Assembly: GCF_002814235.1 (NCBI RefSeq)
Contig: NZ_PHSU01000005.1
Location: 146,089 to 210,088, forward strand
DNA from: Pseudomonas sp. QS1027
Lineage (GTDB): Bacteria; Pseudomonadota; Gammaproteobacteria; Pseudomonadales; Pseudomonadaceae
Direction: 5' to 3'
Length of the DNA stretch: 64,000 bases
In this document: positions 39,178 through 47,450 of the stretch, piece after piece
Numbering within the stretch: the first letter of the stretch is position 1
How the letters are laid out: each line of letters begins with the position of its first letter
Translations under genes and position numbers: made by a program
The notes under the pieces: model-generated
Told to the model about the DNA's origin: nothing
What the model saw: only the letters and a program-made list of their open reading frames with translations
Database searches by the model: none

Positions 39178-40575
39178 TTACTCGTCGTCGTCGAAGTTGT
39201 AGCTGCCCGGCGCCAGGTTTTCGAAGCGCGTGTACTTGCCGATAAAGGCCAGGCGGATAAAACCGATCGGGCCGTTACGCTGCTTGCCGATGATGATTTC
39301 GGCGATGCCCTTGTGCTCGGTCTCGGGGTGATAGACCTCATCCCGGTACACGAACATGATCACGTCGGCGTCCTGCTCGATCGCTCCGGATTCGCGCAAG
39401 TCGGAGTTCACCGGGCGCTTGTTCGGGCGTTGTTCCAGGGAGCGGTTGAGCTGGGACAGGGCCACCACCGGGCAGTTGAATTCCTTGGCCAGGGCCTTGA
39501 GGGACCGGGAAATCTCGGAAATCTCGTTGGTCCGGCTGTCACCGCTGGAACCGGGGATCTGCATCAACTGCAGGTAGTCGATCATGATCAGGCCGATCTC
39601 GCCGTGCTCACGCACCAGGCGCCGGGTCCGCGCACGCATTTCCGACGGGCTGATACCGGCCGTATCGTCGATAAACAGCTTGCGGTCGTTGAGCAGGTTG
39701 ACCGCCGAGGTCAGGCGGGGCCAGTCGTCGTCTTCCAGGCGACCGGCACGGACCTTGGTCTGGTCGATCCGGCCGAGGGAGGACAGCATACGCATGATCA
39801 GCGATTCGCCTGGCATCTCGAGGGAGTACACCAGCACCACCTTGTCGCTGCGCAGCACCGCGTTCTCCACCAGGTTCATGGCGAAGGTGGTCTTGCCCAT
39901 GGACGGACGGCCGGCGACGATGATCAGGTCGGACGGTTGCAGGCCGCTGGTCTTCTCGTCGAGGTCGGTGTAGCCGGTGGACAGGCCGGTGATGGCGTTG
40001 TCGGTGTTGAACAGGGTATCGATCCGGTCGATGGCCTTGGTCAACAGGTCGTTGACGCTGACCGGGCCACCGGTCTTGGGCCGCGCTTCGGCGATCTGGA
40101 AAATCTGCCGCTCGGCCTCGTCGAGAATCTCCGCCGCGGTCCGCCCTTGCGGGTTGAACGCGGTGTCGGCGATTTCGGTGCTGATGCCGATCAATTGACG
40201 CAGGGTCGCCCGCTCGCGAACGATCGCGGCGTAGGCCTTGATGTTGGCCACCGACGGGATGTTCTTCGCCAGCTCAGTCAGATAGCCCAGGCCGCCGACC
40301 TGCGAGGTCTGCCCTTCCTTGTCCAACTGCTCGGCCAGGGTCACCACGTCGATCGGCATGCTCTGATCGGCCAGCTTGGCGATGGCACGGAAGATCAGGC
40401 GGTGGTCATGTCGATAGAAGTCGCCGTCCGAGACTTGATCGAGCACGCGCTCCCAGGCGTTGTTGTCCAGCATCAGACCACCGAGCACGGCCTGTTCGGC
40501 CTCGATGGAATGCGGCGGCACTTTCAGCGCGGCGGTTTGCAGATCGTATTGCTCGGGAGCGGAGATATCGTTCAT
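39178..40575 (-). CDS. dnaB: Replicative DNA helicase DnaB
   Basis: 465-aa hexameric helicase that unwinds DNA at the replication fork. The N-terminal domain begins KVPPHSIEAEQAVLGGLMLD, Walker A is AGRPSMGKTTFAMNLVENA, Walker B is GLIMIDYLQLM, and the arginine-finger region is DLRESGAIEQDADVIMFVYR. I use the ATG at 40573-40575; an in-frame GTG two codons upstream is also possible and neither has a clear ribosome site. It is the last gene of the rpsF block but is separated from rplI by two hairpins, so it probably has partly separate expression. Confidence 0.97.
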   Translation of the reverse strand: MNDISAPEQYDLQTAALKVPPHSIEAEQAVLGGLMLDNNAWERVLDQVSDGDFYRHDHRLIFRAIAKLADQSMPIDVVTLAEQLDKEGQTSQVGGLGYLTELAKNIPSVANIKAYAAIVRERATLRQLIGISTEIADTAFNPQGRTAAEILDEAERQIFQIAEARPKTGGPVSVNDLLTKAIDRIDTLFNTDNAITGLSTGYTDLDEKTSGLQPSDLIIVAGRPSMGKTTFAMNLVENAVLRSDKVVLVYSLEMPGESLIMRMLSSLGRIDQTKVRAGRLEDDDWPRLTSAVNLLNDRKLFIDDTAGISPSEMRARTRRLVREHGEIGLIMIDYLQLMQIPGSSGDSRTNEISEISRSLKALAKEFNCPVVALSQLNRSLEQRPNKRPVNSDLRESGAIEQDADVIMFVYRDEVYHPETEHKGIAEIIIGKQRNGPIGFIRLAFIGKYTRFENLAPGSYNFDDDE

Positions 40576-40625
40576 GGCCACTTGGAATCAGGGAATTTGC
40601 AAAAGGGCGTTGCCCAAAAAACAAA

Positions 40626-40656
40626 GGGCACGACCTGAATGAACAGAGTCGTGCCC
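40626..40656 (-). terminator. Terminator after rplI
   Basis: gggcacgac and gtcgtgccc pair in a 9-bp stem, followed on the minus strand by a T-rich tract. It lies about 50 bp upstream of dnaB. Confidence 0.85.
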
Positions 40657-40665
40657 GATGTTAAC

Positions 40666-40690
40666 CGTCTGGCGCGCAAGTCGCCAGACG
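40666..40690. terminator. Second hairpin after rplI
   Basis: cgtctggcg and cgccagacg form a perfect 9-bp stem with a 7-nt loop, 13 bp past the rplI stop and 9 bp before the next hairpin. It has no T tract and may be an RNA-stability or attenuating element. Confidence 0.6.
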
Positions 40691-40702
40691 ATTGGGTACT
40701 GC

Positions 40703-41149
40703 TTAAGCAGCCACCACGACAACGCGTACGGTTGCTTCGACTTCGGCGTGCAGGTGCACGGCCACGTCGAATTCACCCACGTTGCGGATGGTGCCGTTCG
40801 GCAGACGAACTTCGCTTTTTGCCACTTCAACGCCGGAGGCGGTCAGGGCATCAGCGATGTCGTGGGTGCCGATCGAACCGAACAGCTTGCCTTCGTCACC
40901 GGCGGTGGCAGTGATGGTCACTTCCAGCTCAGCCAGTTGGGCGGCACGCGATTCAGCCGAAGCTTTCTTGTCTGCTGCGGCTTTTTCCAGCTCAGCACGA
41001 CGCTCTTCGAACGCAGCCAGGTTGGCAGCGGTCGCAGCGGTGGCTTTGCCGAATGGCAGCAGGTAGTTACGACCGTAACCGGCCTTAACGTTTACCTTAT
41101 CGCCCAGGTTGCCCAGGTTGGCGATTTTTTCCAGAAGGATCAGTTGCAT
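40703..41149 (-). CDS. rplI: 50S ribosomal protein L9
   Basis: 148 aa, the normal length. The N-terminal 23S-binding domain is [20 protein letters not shown] followed by [15 protein letters not shown]; the long connecting helix ([20 protein letters not shown]) and the C-terminal domain follow ([13 protein letters not shown]). A gagg ribosome site precedes the ATG. It belongs to the rpsF-rpsR-DUF2232-rplI operon, after which a terminator is seen. Confidence 0.98.
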   Translation of the reverse strand: MQLILLEKIANLGNLGDKVNVKAGYGRNYLLPFGKATAATAANLAAFEERRAELEKAAADKKASAESRAAQLAELEVTITATAGDEGKLFGSIGTHDIADALTASGVEVAKSEVRLPNGTIRNVGEFDVAVHLHAEVEATVRVVVVAA

Positions 41150-41168
41150 GTGGAAATCCTCTTAACTT

Positions 41169-42071
41169 TTAACCTTCACCGTTCGCGGAACCGTTATCGG
41201 CATCTTTCGACGCCAGGCGTCCGCGAAAATCAATCAGGCTGTCGACAATGGCCAATACCATGAGCAACGGACCGAGCAAGTGCATGAATGGCACGAGCGT
41301 GACGTACATCCCCACCAGCCAGAAACTGGCCAGTTTCTTCTTCGCCACCAGCCCGTGAATCAGGGACAGGCCGGCGAAAACCAGCGGAACACTGCACAGC
41401 GGCAACAGAATCAATGCATGCAGGCCGATAAACGGCGCGACAAACATGATGGCCAGCAGCGACAGCGCCACCTTCCTGGGGATCCGGATTTCGCGAAACT
41501 CGCGTCCGAAACCACCGGGGTTGTACAACAACGCTTGCCAATAGCGCCCAAGAATCAGGCACATCACACTAAAGACCTGCAGCGAGATCGCCGTCGAGGT
41601 GATCAACAGGGGCACGGCCAGTGACGCGAGGAACGCTCGCTGATCTACCGACAACTTCTGGTAGACCTCACCGAGGGCCAGCGGCACGACTTGTTCAAAC
41701 GTCTGCGCCAATCCTTCGATGAAGGGACTGAAAATCGTCCCCAGACTCACTGCACATACCAACCCTACTGCCATGCTGACCAGCAGCACGCGGTTCCAGG
41801 AGTAGCCGGCGCGTAAAACCAGCGCCAGGCTGCAAGACCCGAGCAGCACCAAAAGGGCCGTGGGGTCTTTCTGGATGTTGAAGTGCCAGAACAGCAGCAC
41901 CGACAACACACCCAGACCAATGACGCCAAGGGCGTCCGAACCGCGCCGCAGGAGCACAAGGCACCCGGCGGCGGCACTCAACCAGAACAACAGCGGCAAT
42001 GCCGCAGATCCGGCCACGACGAGCATGGCCTGCATACGTCCGCGCATGATGAAACCAGCTAAGGCGCGCAT
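41169..42071 (-). CDS. DUF2232-type membrane protein of the rpsF operon
   Basis: 300-aa inner-membrane protein with about eight hydrophobic segments (AMLVVAGSAALPLLFWLSAA; VALSLLAIMFVAPFIGLHAL) and a short charged C-terminus (RLASKDADNGSANGEG). The family (YybS/DUF2232) lies between rpsR and rplI in many gamma-proteobacteria. Function unknown. It overlaps neither neighbour but the 19-bp and 36-bp gaps to rplI and rpsR fit one operon. Confidence 0.88.
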   Translation of the reverse strand: MRALAGFIMRGRMQAMLVVAGSAALPLLFWLSAAAGCLVLLRRGSDALGVIGLGVLSVLLFWHFNIQKDPTALLVLLGSCSLALVLRAGYSWNRVLLVSMAVGLVCAVSLGTIFSPFIEGLAQTFEQVVPLALGEVYQKLSVDQRAFLASLAVPLLITSTAISLQVFSVMCLILGRYWQALLYNPGGFGREFREIRIPRKVALSLLAIMFVAPFIGLHALILLPLCSVPLVFAGLSLIHGLVAKKKLASFWLVGMYVTLVPFMHLLGPLLMVLAIVDSLIDFRGRLASKDADNGSANGEG

Positions 42072-42107
42072 GCATTCAATCCTTTACTGCGTGTCGACTG
42101 CCCGGTC

Positions 42108-42338
42108 TCAGCGGCCGTGGCTGTCGGTGTAGGCCAGCAGGGCCAGGAAGCGGGCGCGCTTGATAGCGGTGGCCAGCTGACGCTGATAACGAGCTTTGGT
42201 ACCGGTGATACGGCTTGGAACGATTTTGCCGGTTTCGGATACGTAGGCTTTCAGGGTGTTGAGATCTTTGTAATCGATCTCTTTCACGTCTTCAGCGGTG
42301 AAGCGGCAGAATTTACGACGACGGAAGAAACGTGCCAT
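42108..42338 (-). CDS. rpsR: 30S ribosomal protein S18
   Basis: 76 aa, full length. The basic N-terminus [20 protein letters not shown] and [20 protein letters not shown] are family hallmarks. It binds S6 in the small-subunit platform. A gaggag site precedes the ATG. It follows rpsF by 28 bp. Confidence 0.98.
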
Positions 42339-42366
42339 GTAATTGGCTCCTCAAAAGGTCCGTGGA

Positions 42367-42789
42367 TTACTCGTCAGCGTTATCGCTGGCGTCGCTGTCA
42401 TCACCCTCAACGCCATCGGCGTCGGAGTGCTCAGGACGGTCGCGACGCTCACGGCGCTCACTGCGGTTTTCTTCAGCCTTGAGCATCTCGGACTGGCCGG
42501 TAACGGCTTCGTCGCGACGGATGACCAGGTTACGGATCACAGCATCGTTGTAGCGGAAGTTGTCTTCCAGCTCGGCCAGGGCCTTGCCAGTGCATTCAAC
42601 GTTCAGCATCACGTAGTGAGCCTTGTGAACATTGTTGATTGCATAGGCCAGTTGACGACGGCCCCAATCTTCCAGACGGTGGATTTTGCCGCCGTCTTCT
42701 TCGATCAGCTTGGTGTAACGCTCTACCATGCCGCCGACTTGTTCGCTTTGATCCGGGTGGACCAAAAAGATGATTTCGTAATGACGCAT
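42367..42789 (-). CDS. rpsF: 30S ribosomal protein S6
   Basis: 140 aa: the ~100-residue S6 core ([40 protein letters not shown]) plus an acidic, disordered C-terminal extension ([20 protein letters not shown]) that Pseudomonas and E. coli share and that is a substrate of glutamate-adding RimK in some species. It starts after a perfect aaggag. First gene of the operon; a hairpin just upstream may be its S6:S18-binding leader. Confidence 0.98.
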   Translation of the reverse strand: MRHYEIIFLVHPDQSEQVGGMVERYTKLIEEDGGKIHRLEDWGRRQLAYAINNVHKAHYVMLNVECTGKALAELEDNFRYNDAVIRNLVIRRDEAVTGQSEMLKAEENRSERRERRDRPEHSDADGVEGDDSDASDNADE

Positions 42790-42805
42790 GAATGCTCCTT
42801 ACGGG

Positions 42806-42837
42806 TTGTAGCCTGCCGCTCAAAAACGGTCAGACAA
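42806..42837 (-). promoter_or_regulatory. Possible S6:S18-binding mRNA leader hairpin
   Basis: On the minus strand, ttgt-ctg-a-ccg-tttttgag-cgg-cag-gct-acaa forms a stem with two internal offsets directly upstream of the rpsF ribosome site. A conserved CCG next to a stem before rpsF is the mark of the S6:S18 autoregulatory leader known in bacteria. The match is by eye only. A second small hairpin (gacac/gtgtc, 42847-42860) is adjacent. Confidence 0.45.
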
Positions 42838-43007
42838 GGAGTGAATGACACTTGTGTGTCTTGCCTGGAGTAGGCACAGATGCGCCAGCCATCACGGCAA
42901 GGGGCGCAATTGTAGAGAAGGGGCGAGAGGGGCGCAAGACAATTGGTGATTATTTGAACAACATCACCACCCGATGCACGCCTGTCTATGTGGGCGCATG
43001 CAACCTT

Positions 43008-43138
43008 GTGGCGAGCGGGCTTGCCCGCGCCGGGGTGCGAAGCGCCCCTAAAACCGGCGAACTTGGTCTATCAGGCAGATCGAGATGGCCGGGTTTGCGA
43101 CTGCTTCGCAGCCGAACGGGGGCAAGCCCCCTCGCCAC
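43008..43138. repeat. 131-bp REPIN, copy 2 (inverted relative to copy 1)
   Basis: Begins gtggcgagcgggcttg and ends caagccccctcgccac (one mismatch between the ends). Read on the minus strand it matches the element at 11691-11821 over most of its length, including tctgcctgatag and gcgcttcgc. It sits in the rlmB-rpsF gap (42790-43188), which has no other gene. Confidence 0.85.
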
Positions 43139-43188
43139 AAGACCGCATGCGACCTCAAGGCCCCCATGCAACGGAGGCCAAGAGCGGA

Positions 43189-43950
43189 TCAGGCCTTTTT
43201 GGTGGCGGCCTTGACGCTGCGCTGGCGCAGCGCTTCGAACAGGCACACACCGGTGGCCACGGAGACATTGAGGCTGCTGACGCTACCGGCCATCGGCAGG
43301 CGCACCAGGTAGTCGCAATGCTCGCGAGTCAGGCGACGCATGCCCTTGCCTTCGGCACCCATGATCAGGATGGTCGGGCCGGTCAGGTCCTGCTGGTACA
43401 ACTCCTGCTCCGCCTCGCCCGCCGTACCGACAACCCACAGGCCACGCTGCTGGAGCTTTTCCAGGGTCCGCGCCAAGTTGGTCACCGCCACCAGCGGAAT
43501 CACTTCCGCCGCGCCGCAAGCCACCTTGCGCACCGCCGGAGTCAGGGTCGCCGACTTGTCCTTGGGCACCACCACCGCCAACGCACCCGCCGCATCGGCA
43601 GTGCGCAGGCAAGCGCCAAGGTTGTGCGGATCGGTCACGCCGTCGAGCACCAGGATCAACGGCGCGCCTTCGGTGCGATCGAGCAGTTCGTCGAGCATTG
43701 CCTCACCCCAGACCTGGCTCGGACTCACGTCCGCGACCACGCCCTGGTGCACGCCTTCGACCCAGGCATCCATCTCGCGGCGCTCGGCCTGGCCGACGGA
43801 CACGCGGTTTTCCGCGGCCAGGCCCAACAGCACCTGGACCCGCGGATCACTGCGGCCTTCGGCCAGCCAGATCTGCTTGACGCGTTTCGGGTGATGACGC
43901 AACAACGCCTCTACGGCATGTACGCCGTAGATTTTTTCCAACTGACTCAT
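43189..43950 (-). CDS. rlmB: 23S rRNA (guanosine-2'-O-)-methyltransferase RlmB
   Basis: 253-aa SPOUT (TrmH/SpoU) methyltransferase that modifies G2251 of 23S rRNA. The N-terminal substrate-binding domain starts KIYGVHAVEALLRHHPKRVK; SpoU motif 1 is DPHNLGACLRTADAAGALAV, motif 2 ILIMGAEGKGMRRL and motif 3 VSSLNVSVATGVCLFEAL. Its start overlaps the rnr stop by 4 nt, so both are translated from one message. Confidence 0.97.
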   Translation of the reverse strand: MSQLEKIYGVHAVEALLRHHPKRVKQIWLAEGRSDPRVQVLLGLAAENRVSVGQAERREMDAWVEGVHQGVVADVSPSQVWGEAMLDELLDRTEGAPLILVLDGVTDPHNLGACLRTADAAGALAVVVPKDKSATLTPAVRKVACGAAEVIPLVAVTNLARTLEKLQQRGLWVVGTAGEAEQELYQQDLTGPTILIMGAEGKGMRRLTREHCDYLVRLPMAGSVSSLNVSVATGVCLFEALRQRSVKAATKKA

Positions 43951-46559
43951 GACTTGCCCTTGGGTTTACGCGCCCCGCCGCTTTTCGCGGGACCAGCGCC
44001 CGCTTTTGGCGGGCCTTTACGATGCTTGCTCGGCTTTTCCGACGGCGCCCCGCGTGCGGGCTTTCCCTCGGTCTTGCCTTTACCGCCGTTCTTGGCTTCG
44101 GCCAACAACGCCTGCTTCATTTCGCGACTCTTGCGTACTTCGGCGTTTTTCGCCGCTGCATCGCTTGGGCGATAGGCATCGTCCGATTTCTTCGCGGTCG
44201 CACCACGGCGCCCGGCCCGGGCCGGCTCCGGGGCTTTCTCGACAGGTGCGGGAGCAGGAGCGGTGGCTTCAGTTCCACGCTTCTTGCGACCGATCGGTGC
44301 ACTGAGGGTTTTCTCGGCCATTTCGAAGTCGATCTTGCGTTCGTCGAGGTCGACGCGCATGACCTTCACTTCCACCGTGTCGCCCAGACGGAAGCTGCGA
44401 CCGGTACGCTCACCCGCCAGGCGGTGATGGACCGGATCGAAATGGTAGTAATCACCCGGCAAGGCGGTGACATGCACCAGGCCTTCGACGTAGATATCGG
44501 TCAGCTCGACAAACAGGCCGAAACCGGTCACGGCGGTAACCACACCCGGGAACGACTCGCCCACGCGGTCTTTCATGAACTCGCACTTGAGCCAGTTCAC
44601 CACGTCGCGAGTGGCTTCGTCGGCGCGGCGCTCGCTCATCGAGCACTGTTCGCCCAACTGCTCCAGCGCCGCTTCGTCGTACGGATAGATCCGCGCCTTC
44701 GGAATGGTCATCGCGCCGGCACGACGCACGTGCGGCGTATCCTGCTTGGAGTGGATGACACTGCGGATCGCGCGGTGCGTCAGCAGGTCCGGGTAACGGC
44801 GGATCGGCGAGGTGAAGTGGGTGTAGGCCTCGTAATTCAGGCCGAAGTGGCCCTGATTATCGGCGCTGTACACCGCCTGGCTCAACGAGCGCAGCATCAC
44901 GGTCTGGATCAGGTGGAAATCCGGGCGGCTCTGGATACTGGCCAGCAACGCCTGGTAATCCTTCGGCGACGGACCGTCCTTGCCTTTGTGCAGGGACAGG
45001 CCCAGCTCACCGAGGAAGGCGCGGAGTTTTTCCAGGCGCTCCGGCGGCGGACCGTCATGCACCCGGTACAGGGCCGGAATCTCGTGCTTCTTGAGGAACT
45101 CGGCGGTGGCCACGTTGGCCGCCAGCATGCATTCTTCGATCAGCTTGTGGGCGTCGTTGCGGGTAGTCGGACGGATTTCCGCGATCTTGCGCTCGGAACC
45201 GAAGATGATCCGCGTTTCCTGGGTTTCGAAGTCGATGGCGCCACGGGTATGACGGGCCGCCAGCAACACCTTGTACAGGGCGTAGAGCTGCTTGAGGTCC
45301 GGAACCACTTCCGAATACTCGCCGCGCAGCTTCTTCGCTTCGGTGGTCTTCGGTTGTTCCAGGATCGCGCTGACCTTGTTGTAGGTCAGGCGGGCATGGG
45401 AGTGGATCACCGCTTCGTAGAACACGTAGTCGGTCATCTGCCCGCTTTTGTTGATGGTCATCTCGCAGACCATCGCCAAGCGGTCGACATGCGGGTTCAG
45501 CGAGCACAGGCCGTTGGACAGCTGCTCCGGCAGCATCGGTACCACGCGCTCGGGGAAGTACACCGAGTTACCGCGGACCTGGGCTTCGGTGTCCAGCGCC
45601 GAACCGATCTTCACGTAGCTGGAAACGTCGGCAATCGCCACGTACAACTTCCAGCCGCCGGAGAACAGGCGCAGCTTGCCGGGCTTGGCTTCGCAGTAGA
45701 CCGCATCGTCGAAGTCGCGGGCGTCTTCGCCGTCGATGGTGACGAACGGCAGATGGCGCAGGTCGATGCGCTTCTCTTTGTCCTTGTCCTCGACTTCCGG
45801 CTTGAGCTTCGCGGCTTCCTTGAGCACGGCCTCGGGCCAGACGTGGGGAATGTCGTAGGTGCGCAGCGCGACATCGATTTCCATGCCGGGCGCCATGTAG
45901 TTGCCCACCACTTCGATCACATCGCCCTGGGGCTGGAAGCGCGGCGTCGGCCAGTGGGTGATTTTCACCTCGACGAACTGACCGACACGGGCGTCGGCGT
46001 TGCGGCCCGGGGTCACCAGCACTTCCTGCTGGATCTTCGGATTGTCCGCGACCACGAAGCCGATGCCGCCTTCTTCGAAGTAACGCCCGACGATGCTCTC
46101 GTGAGCACGGGACACCACTTCGACGATCACGCCTTCACGGCGTCCACGCCGGTCCAGGCCGGAAACCCGTGCCAGGGCGCGGTCGCCATCGAACACCAGG
46201 CGCATTTGCGCCGGGCTCATGAACAGGTCGTCGCTGCCGTCGTCCGGGATCAGGAAGCCGAAGCCGTCACGGTGACCGGCGATGCGACCGAGGATCAGGT
46301 CGAGCTTGTCCACCGGCGCATAGGTGCCGCGGCGGGTGTAAATCAGTTGCGCATCGCGCTCCATGGCACGAAGGCGGCGGCGCAGAGCCTCGAGCTGATC
46401 CTCAGTGGTCAGGCCGAACTCGTCCACCAGCTCCTCGCGACTGGCCGGCGATCCACGCTCGGACAGGTGCGCCAGGATAAGCTCGCGGCTAGGAATGGGG
46501 TTTTCGTATTTTTCCGCTTCACGAGCGGCCTCGGGATCGAGGGACTGCCAATCGGCCAT
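43947..46559 (-). CDS. rnr: Ribonuclease R
   Basis: 870-aa 3'-to-5' exoribonuclease that degrades structured RNA. An N-terminal winged helix (LILAHLSERGSPASREELVD) leads to two cold-shock domains, then the RNB catalytic domain with the Asp cluster in IDGEDARDFDDAVYCE and GHFGLNYEAYTHFTSPIRRY, an S1 domain (FPGVVTAVTGFGLFVELTDI), and a long Lys/Ala/Pro-rich tail. Length and tail are typical of Pseudomonas RNase R. It leads the rnr-rlmB pair. Confidence 0.97.
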   Translation of the reverse strand: MADWQSLDPEAAREAEKYENPIPSRELILAHLSERGSPASREELVDEFGLTTEDQLEALRRRLRAMERDAQLIYTRRGTYAPVDKLDLILGRIAGHRDGFGFLIPDDGSDDLFMSPAQMRLVFDGDRALARVSGLDRRGRREGVIVEVVSRAHESIVGRYFEEGGIGFVVADNPKIQQEVLVTPGRNADARVGQFVEVKITHWPTPRFQPQGDVIEVVGNYMAPGMEIDVALRTYDIPHVWPEAVLKEAAKLKPEVEDKDKEKRIDLRHLPFVTIDGEDARDFDDAVYCEAKPGKLRLFSGGWKLYVAIADVSSYVKIGSALDTEAQVRGNSVYFPERVVPMLPEQLSNGLCSLNPHVDRLAMVCEMTINKSGQMTDYVFYEAVIHSHARLTYNKVSAILEQPKTTEAKKLRGEYSEVVPDLKQLYALYKVLLAARHTRGAIDFETQETRIIFGSERKIAEIRPTTRNDAHKLIEECMLAANVATAEFLKKHEIPALYRVHDGPPPERLEKLRAFLGELGLSLHKGKDGPSPKDYQALLASIQSRPDFHLIQTVMLRSLSQAVYSADNQGHFGLNYEAYTHFTSPIRRYPDLLTHRAIRSVIHSKQDTPHVRRAGAMTIPKARIYPYDEAALEQLGEQCSMSERRADEATRDVVNWLKCEFMKDRVGESFPGVVTAVTGFGLFVELTDIYVEGLVHVTALPGDYYHFDPVHHRLAGERTGRSFRLGDTVEVKVMRVDLDERKIDFEMAEKTLSAPIGRKKRGTEATAPAPAPVEKAPEPARAGRRGATAKKSDDAYRPSDAAAKNAEVRKSREMKQALLAEAKNGGKGKTEGKPARGAPSEKPSKHRKGPPKAGAGPAKSGGARKPKGKS

Positions 46560-46720
46560 TAGATAAATTTCACCTTGTCTATATGCGGGTTAGTTTGGCA
46601 TACGCGTATTGAAACGGGAAATTTCAGGCACACAGGCGGCCTTAAAACCCATTTGTCCGCGCGAAAAATGCCGGCTGATGCACATTGAAGCGTTTTTTTT
46701 GGTTTTTTTCATGACAGGGG

Positions 46721-46749
46721 TTTACAGTTAAAAGGCGCCTCCGTATAGT
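46721..46749 (+). promoter_or_regulatory. Sigma-70 promoter of tRNA-Leu copy 1
   Basis: tttaca, a 17-bp spacer and tatagt, then a GC-rich stretch (gcgcgcc) typical of stringently controlled stable-RNA promoters. The -10 is 34 bp before the tRNA. Confidence 0.85.
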
Positions 46750-46783
46750 GCGCGCCATCGACGACGGAGACGTTGACGATACT

Positions 46784-46870
46784 GCCCAGATGGTGAAATT
46801 GGTAGACACGCCAGCTTCAGGTGCTGGTGACCGCAAGGTCGTGGAAGTTCGAGTCTTCTTCTGGGCACCA
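46784..46870 (+). tRNA. tRNA-Leu (anticodon CAG), copy 1
   Basis: 87 nt including an encoded CCA. Acceptor arms gcccaga/tctgggc pair; the anticodon stem ccagc/gctgg encloses ttcaggt, giving anticodon CAG, which reads CUG. The long variable arm and T-arm (ttcgagtc) are typical of tRNA-Leu. Confidence 0.97.
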
Positions 46871-46904
46871 ATTCAAATTTCAGGGTAACACTCTGGAATC
46901 TCAC

Positions 46905-46928
46905 AAAAACCCGCGAAAGCGGGTTTTT
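46905..46928. terminator. Terminator of tRNA-Leu copy 1
   Basis: aaaaacccgc-gaaa-gcgggttttt, a 10-bp stem with a GNRA-type loop, 34 bp after the tRNA. Confidence 0.95.
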
Positions 46929-47035
46929 GCGTTTCTGCCTCCCGTTATTTCCCGAGCTCATCGCGTCCCACCCTCACATGGGCCTGGCGAACGGAGGACT
47001 CGTGACTGAGATTTAATTAAAAGCAAAAACAGGGG

Positions 47036-47064
47036 TTTACAGATCAAAACGCTCTCCGTATAGT
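47036..47064 (+). promoter_or_regulatory. Sigma-70 promoter of tRNA-Leu copy 2
   Basis: tttaca, 17-bp spacer, tatagt, closely matching the promoter of copy 1 (shared ggggtttaca and ctccgtatagtgcg). Confidence 0.85.
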
Positions 47065-47099
47065 GCGCTCCATCAACGGCGTGCAACGCTGCTGATGCT

Positions 47100-47186
47100 G
47101 CCCAGATGGTGAAATTGGTAGACACGCCAGCTTCAGGTGCTGGTGACCGCAAGGTCGTGGAAGTTCGAGTCTTCTTCTGGGCACCA
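47100..47186 (+). tRNA. tRNA-Leu (anticodon CAG), copy 2
   Basis: Identical in sequence to copy 1, 316 bp downstream, with the same downstream flank up to its own terminator. The whole promoter-tRNA-terminator unit is a tandem duplication. Confidence 0.97.
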
Positions 47187-47220
47187 ATTCAAGTTTCAGA
47201 GTATCACTCTGGAATCTCAC

Positions 47221-47244
47221 AAAAACCCGCGAAAGCGGGTTTTT
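47221..47244. terminator. Terminator of tRNA-Leu copy 2
   Basis: Same 10-bp stem and gaaa loop as after copy 1, with T tract. Confidence 0.95.
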
Positions 47245-47280
47245 GCGTTTCTGGCCCTACCATTCAAAAACACCACAGAT

Positions 47281-47418
47281 CTGTAGGAGCAGGGCTTGCC
47301 CGCGAAGAGGACCTTCTGATCGCCAAAGGCCCTGAGCCCGCCCCCAAATACGAGGTCGCCCGCGAAGCTTTCAACGGTCTTGAGGGCCCCTTCGCGGGCA
47401 AGCCCTGCTCCTACAAGG
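47281..47418. repeat. REPIN (TGTAGGAGC type)
   Basis: ctgtaggagcagggcttgcc cgcgaag at the left and its complement ending agccctgctcctacaag at the right bracket about 85 bp with a third partial arm in the middle. It separates the tRNA genes from the chemoreceptor. Confidence 0.85.
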
Positions 47419-47450
47419 ACCGCGTGCGGCCATTTACATCAGGTAATTTG

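Noticed and set aside
44022..46562. 846-codon open frame on the + strand
   Set aside because: Antisense to rnr with no recognisable domain; it arises from GC-rich third-position bias.
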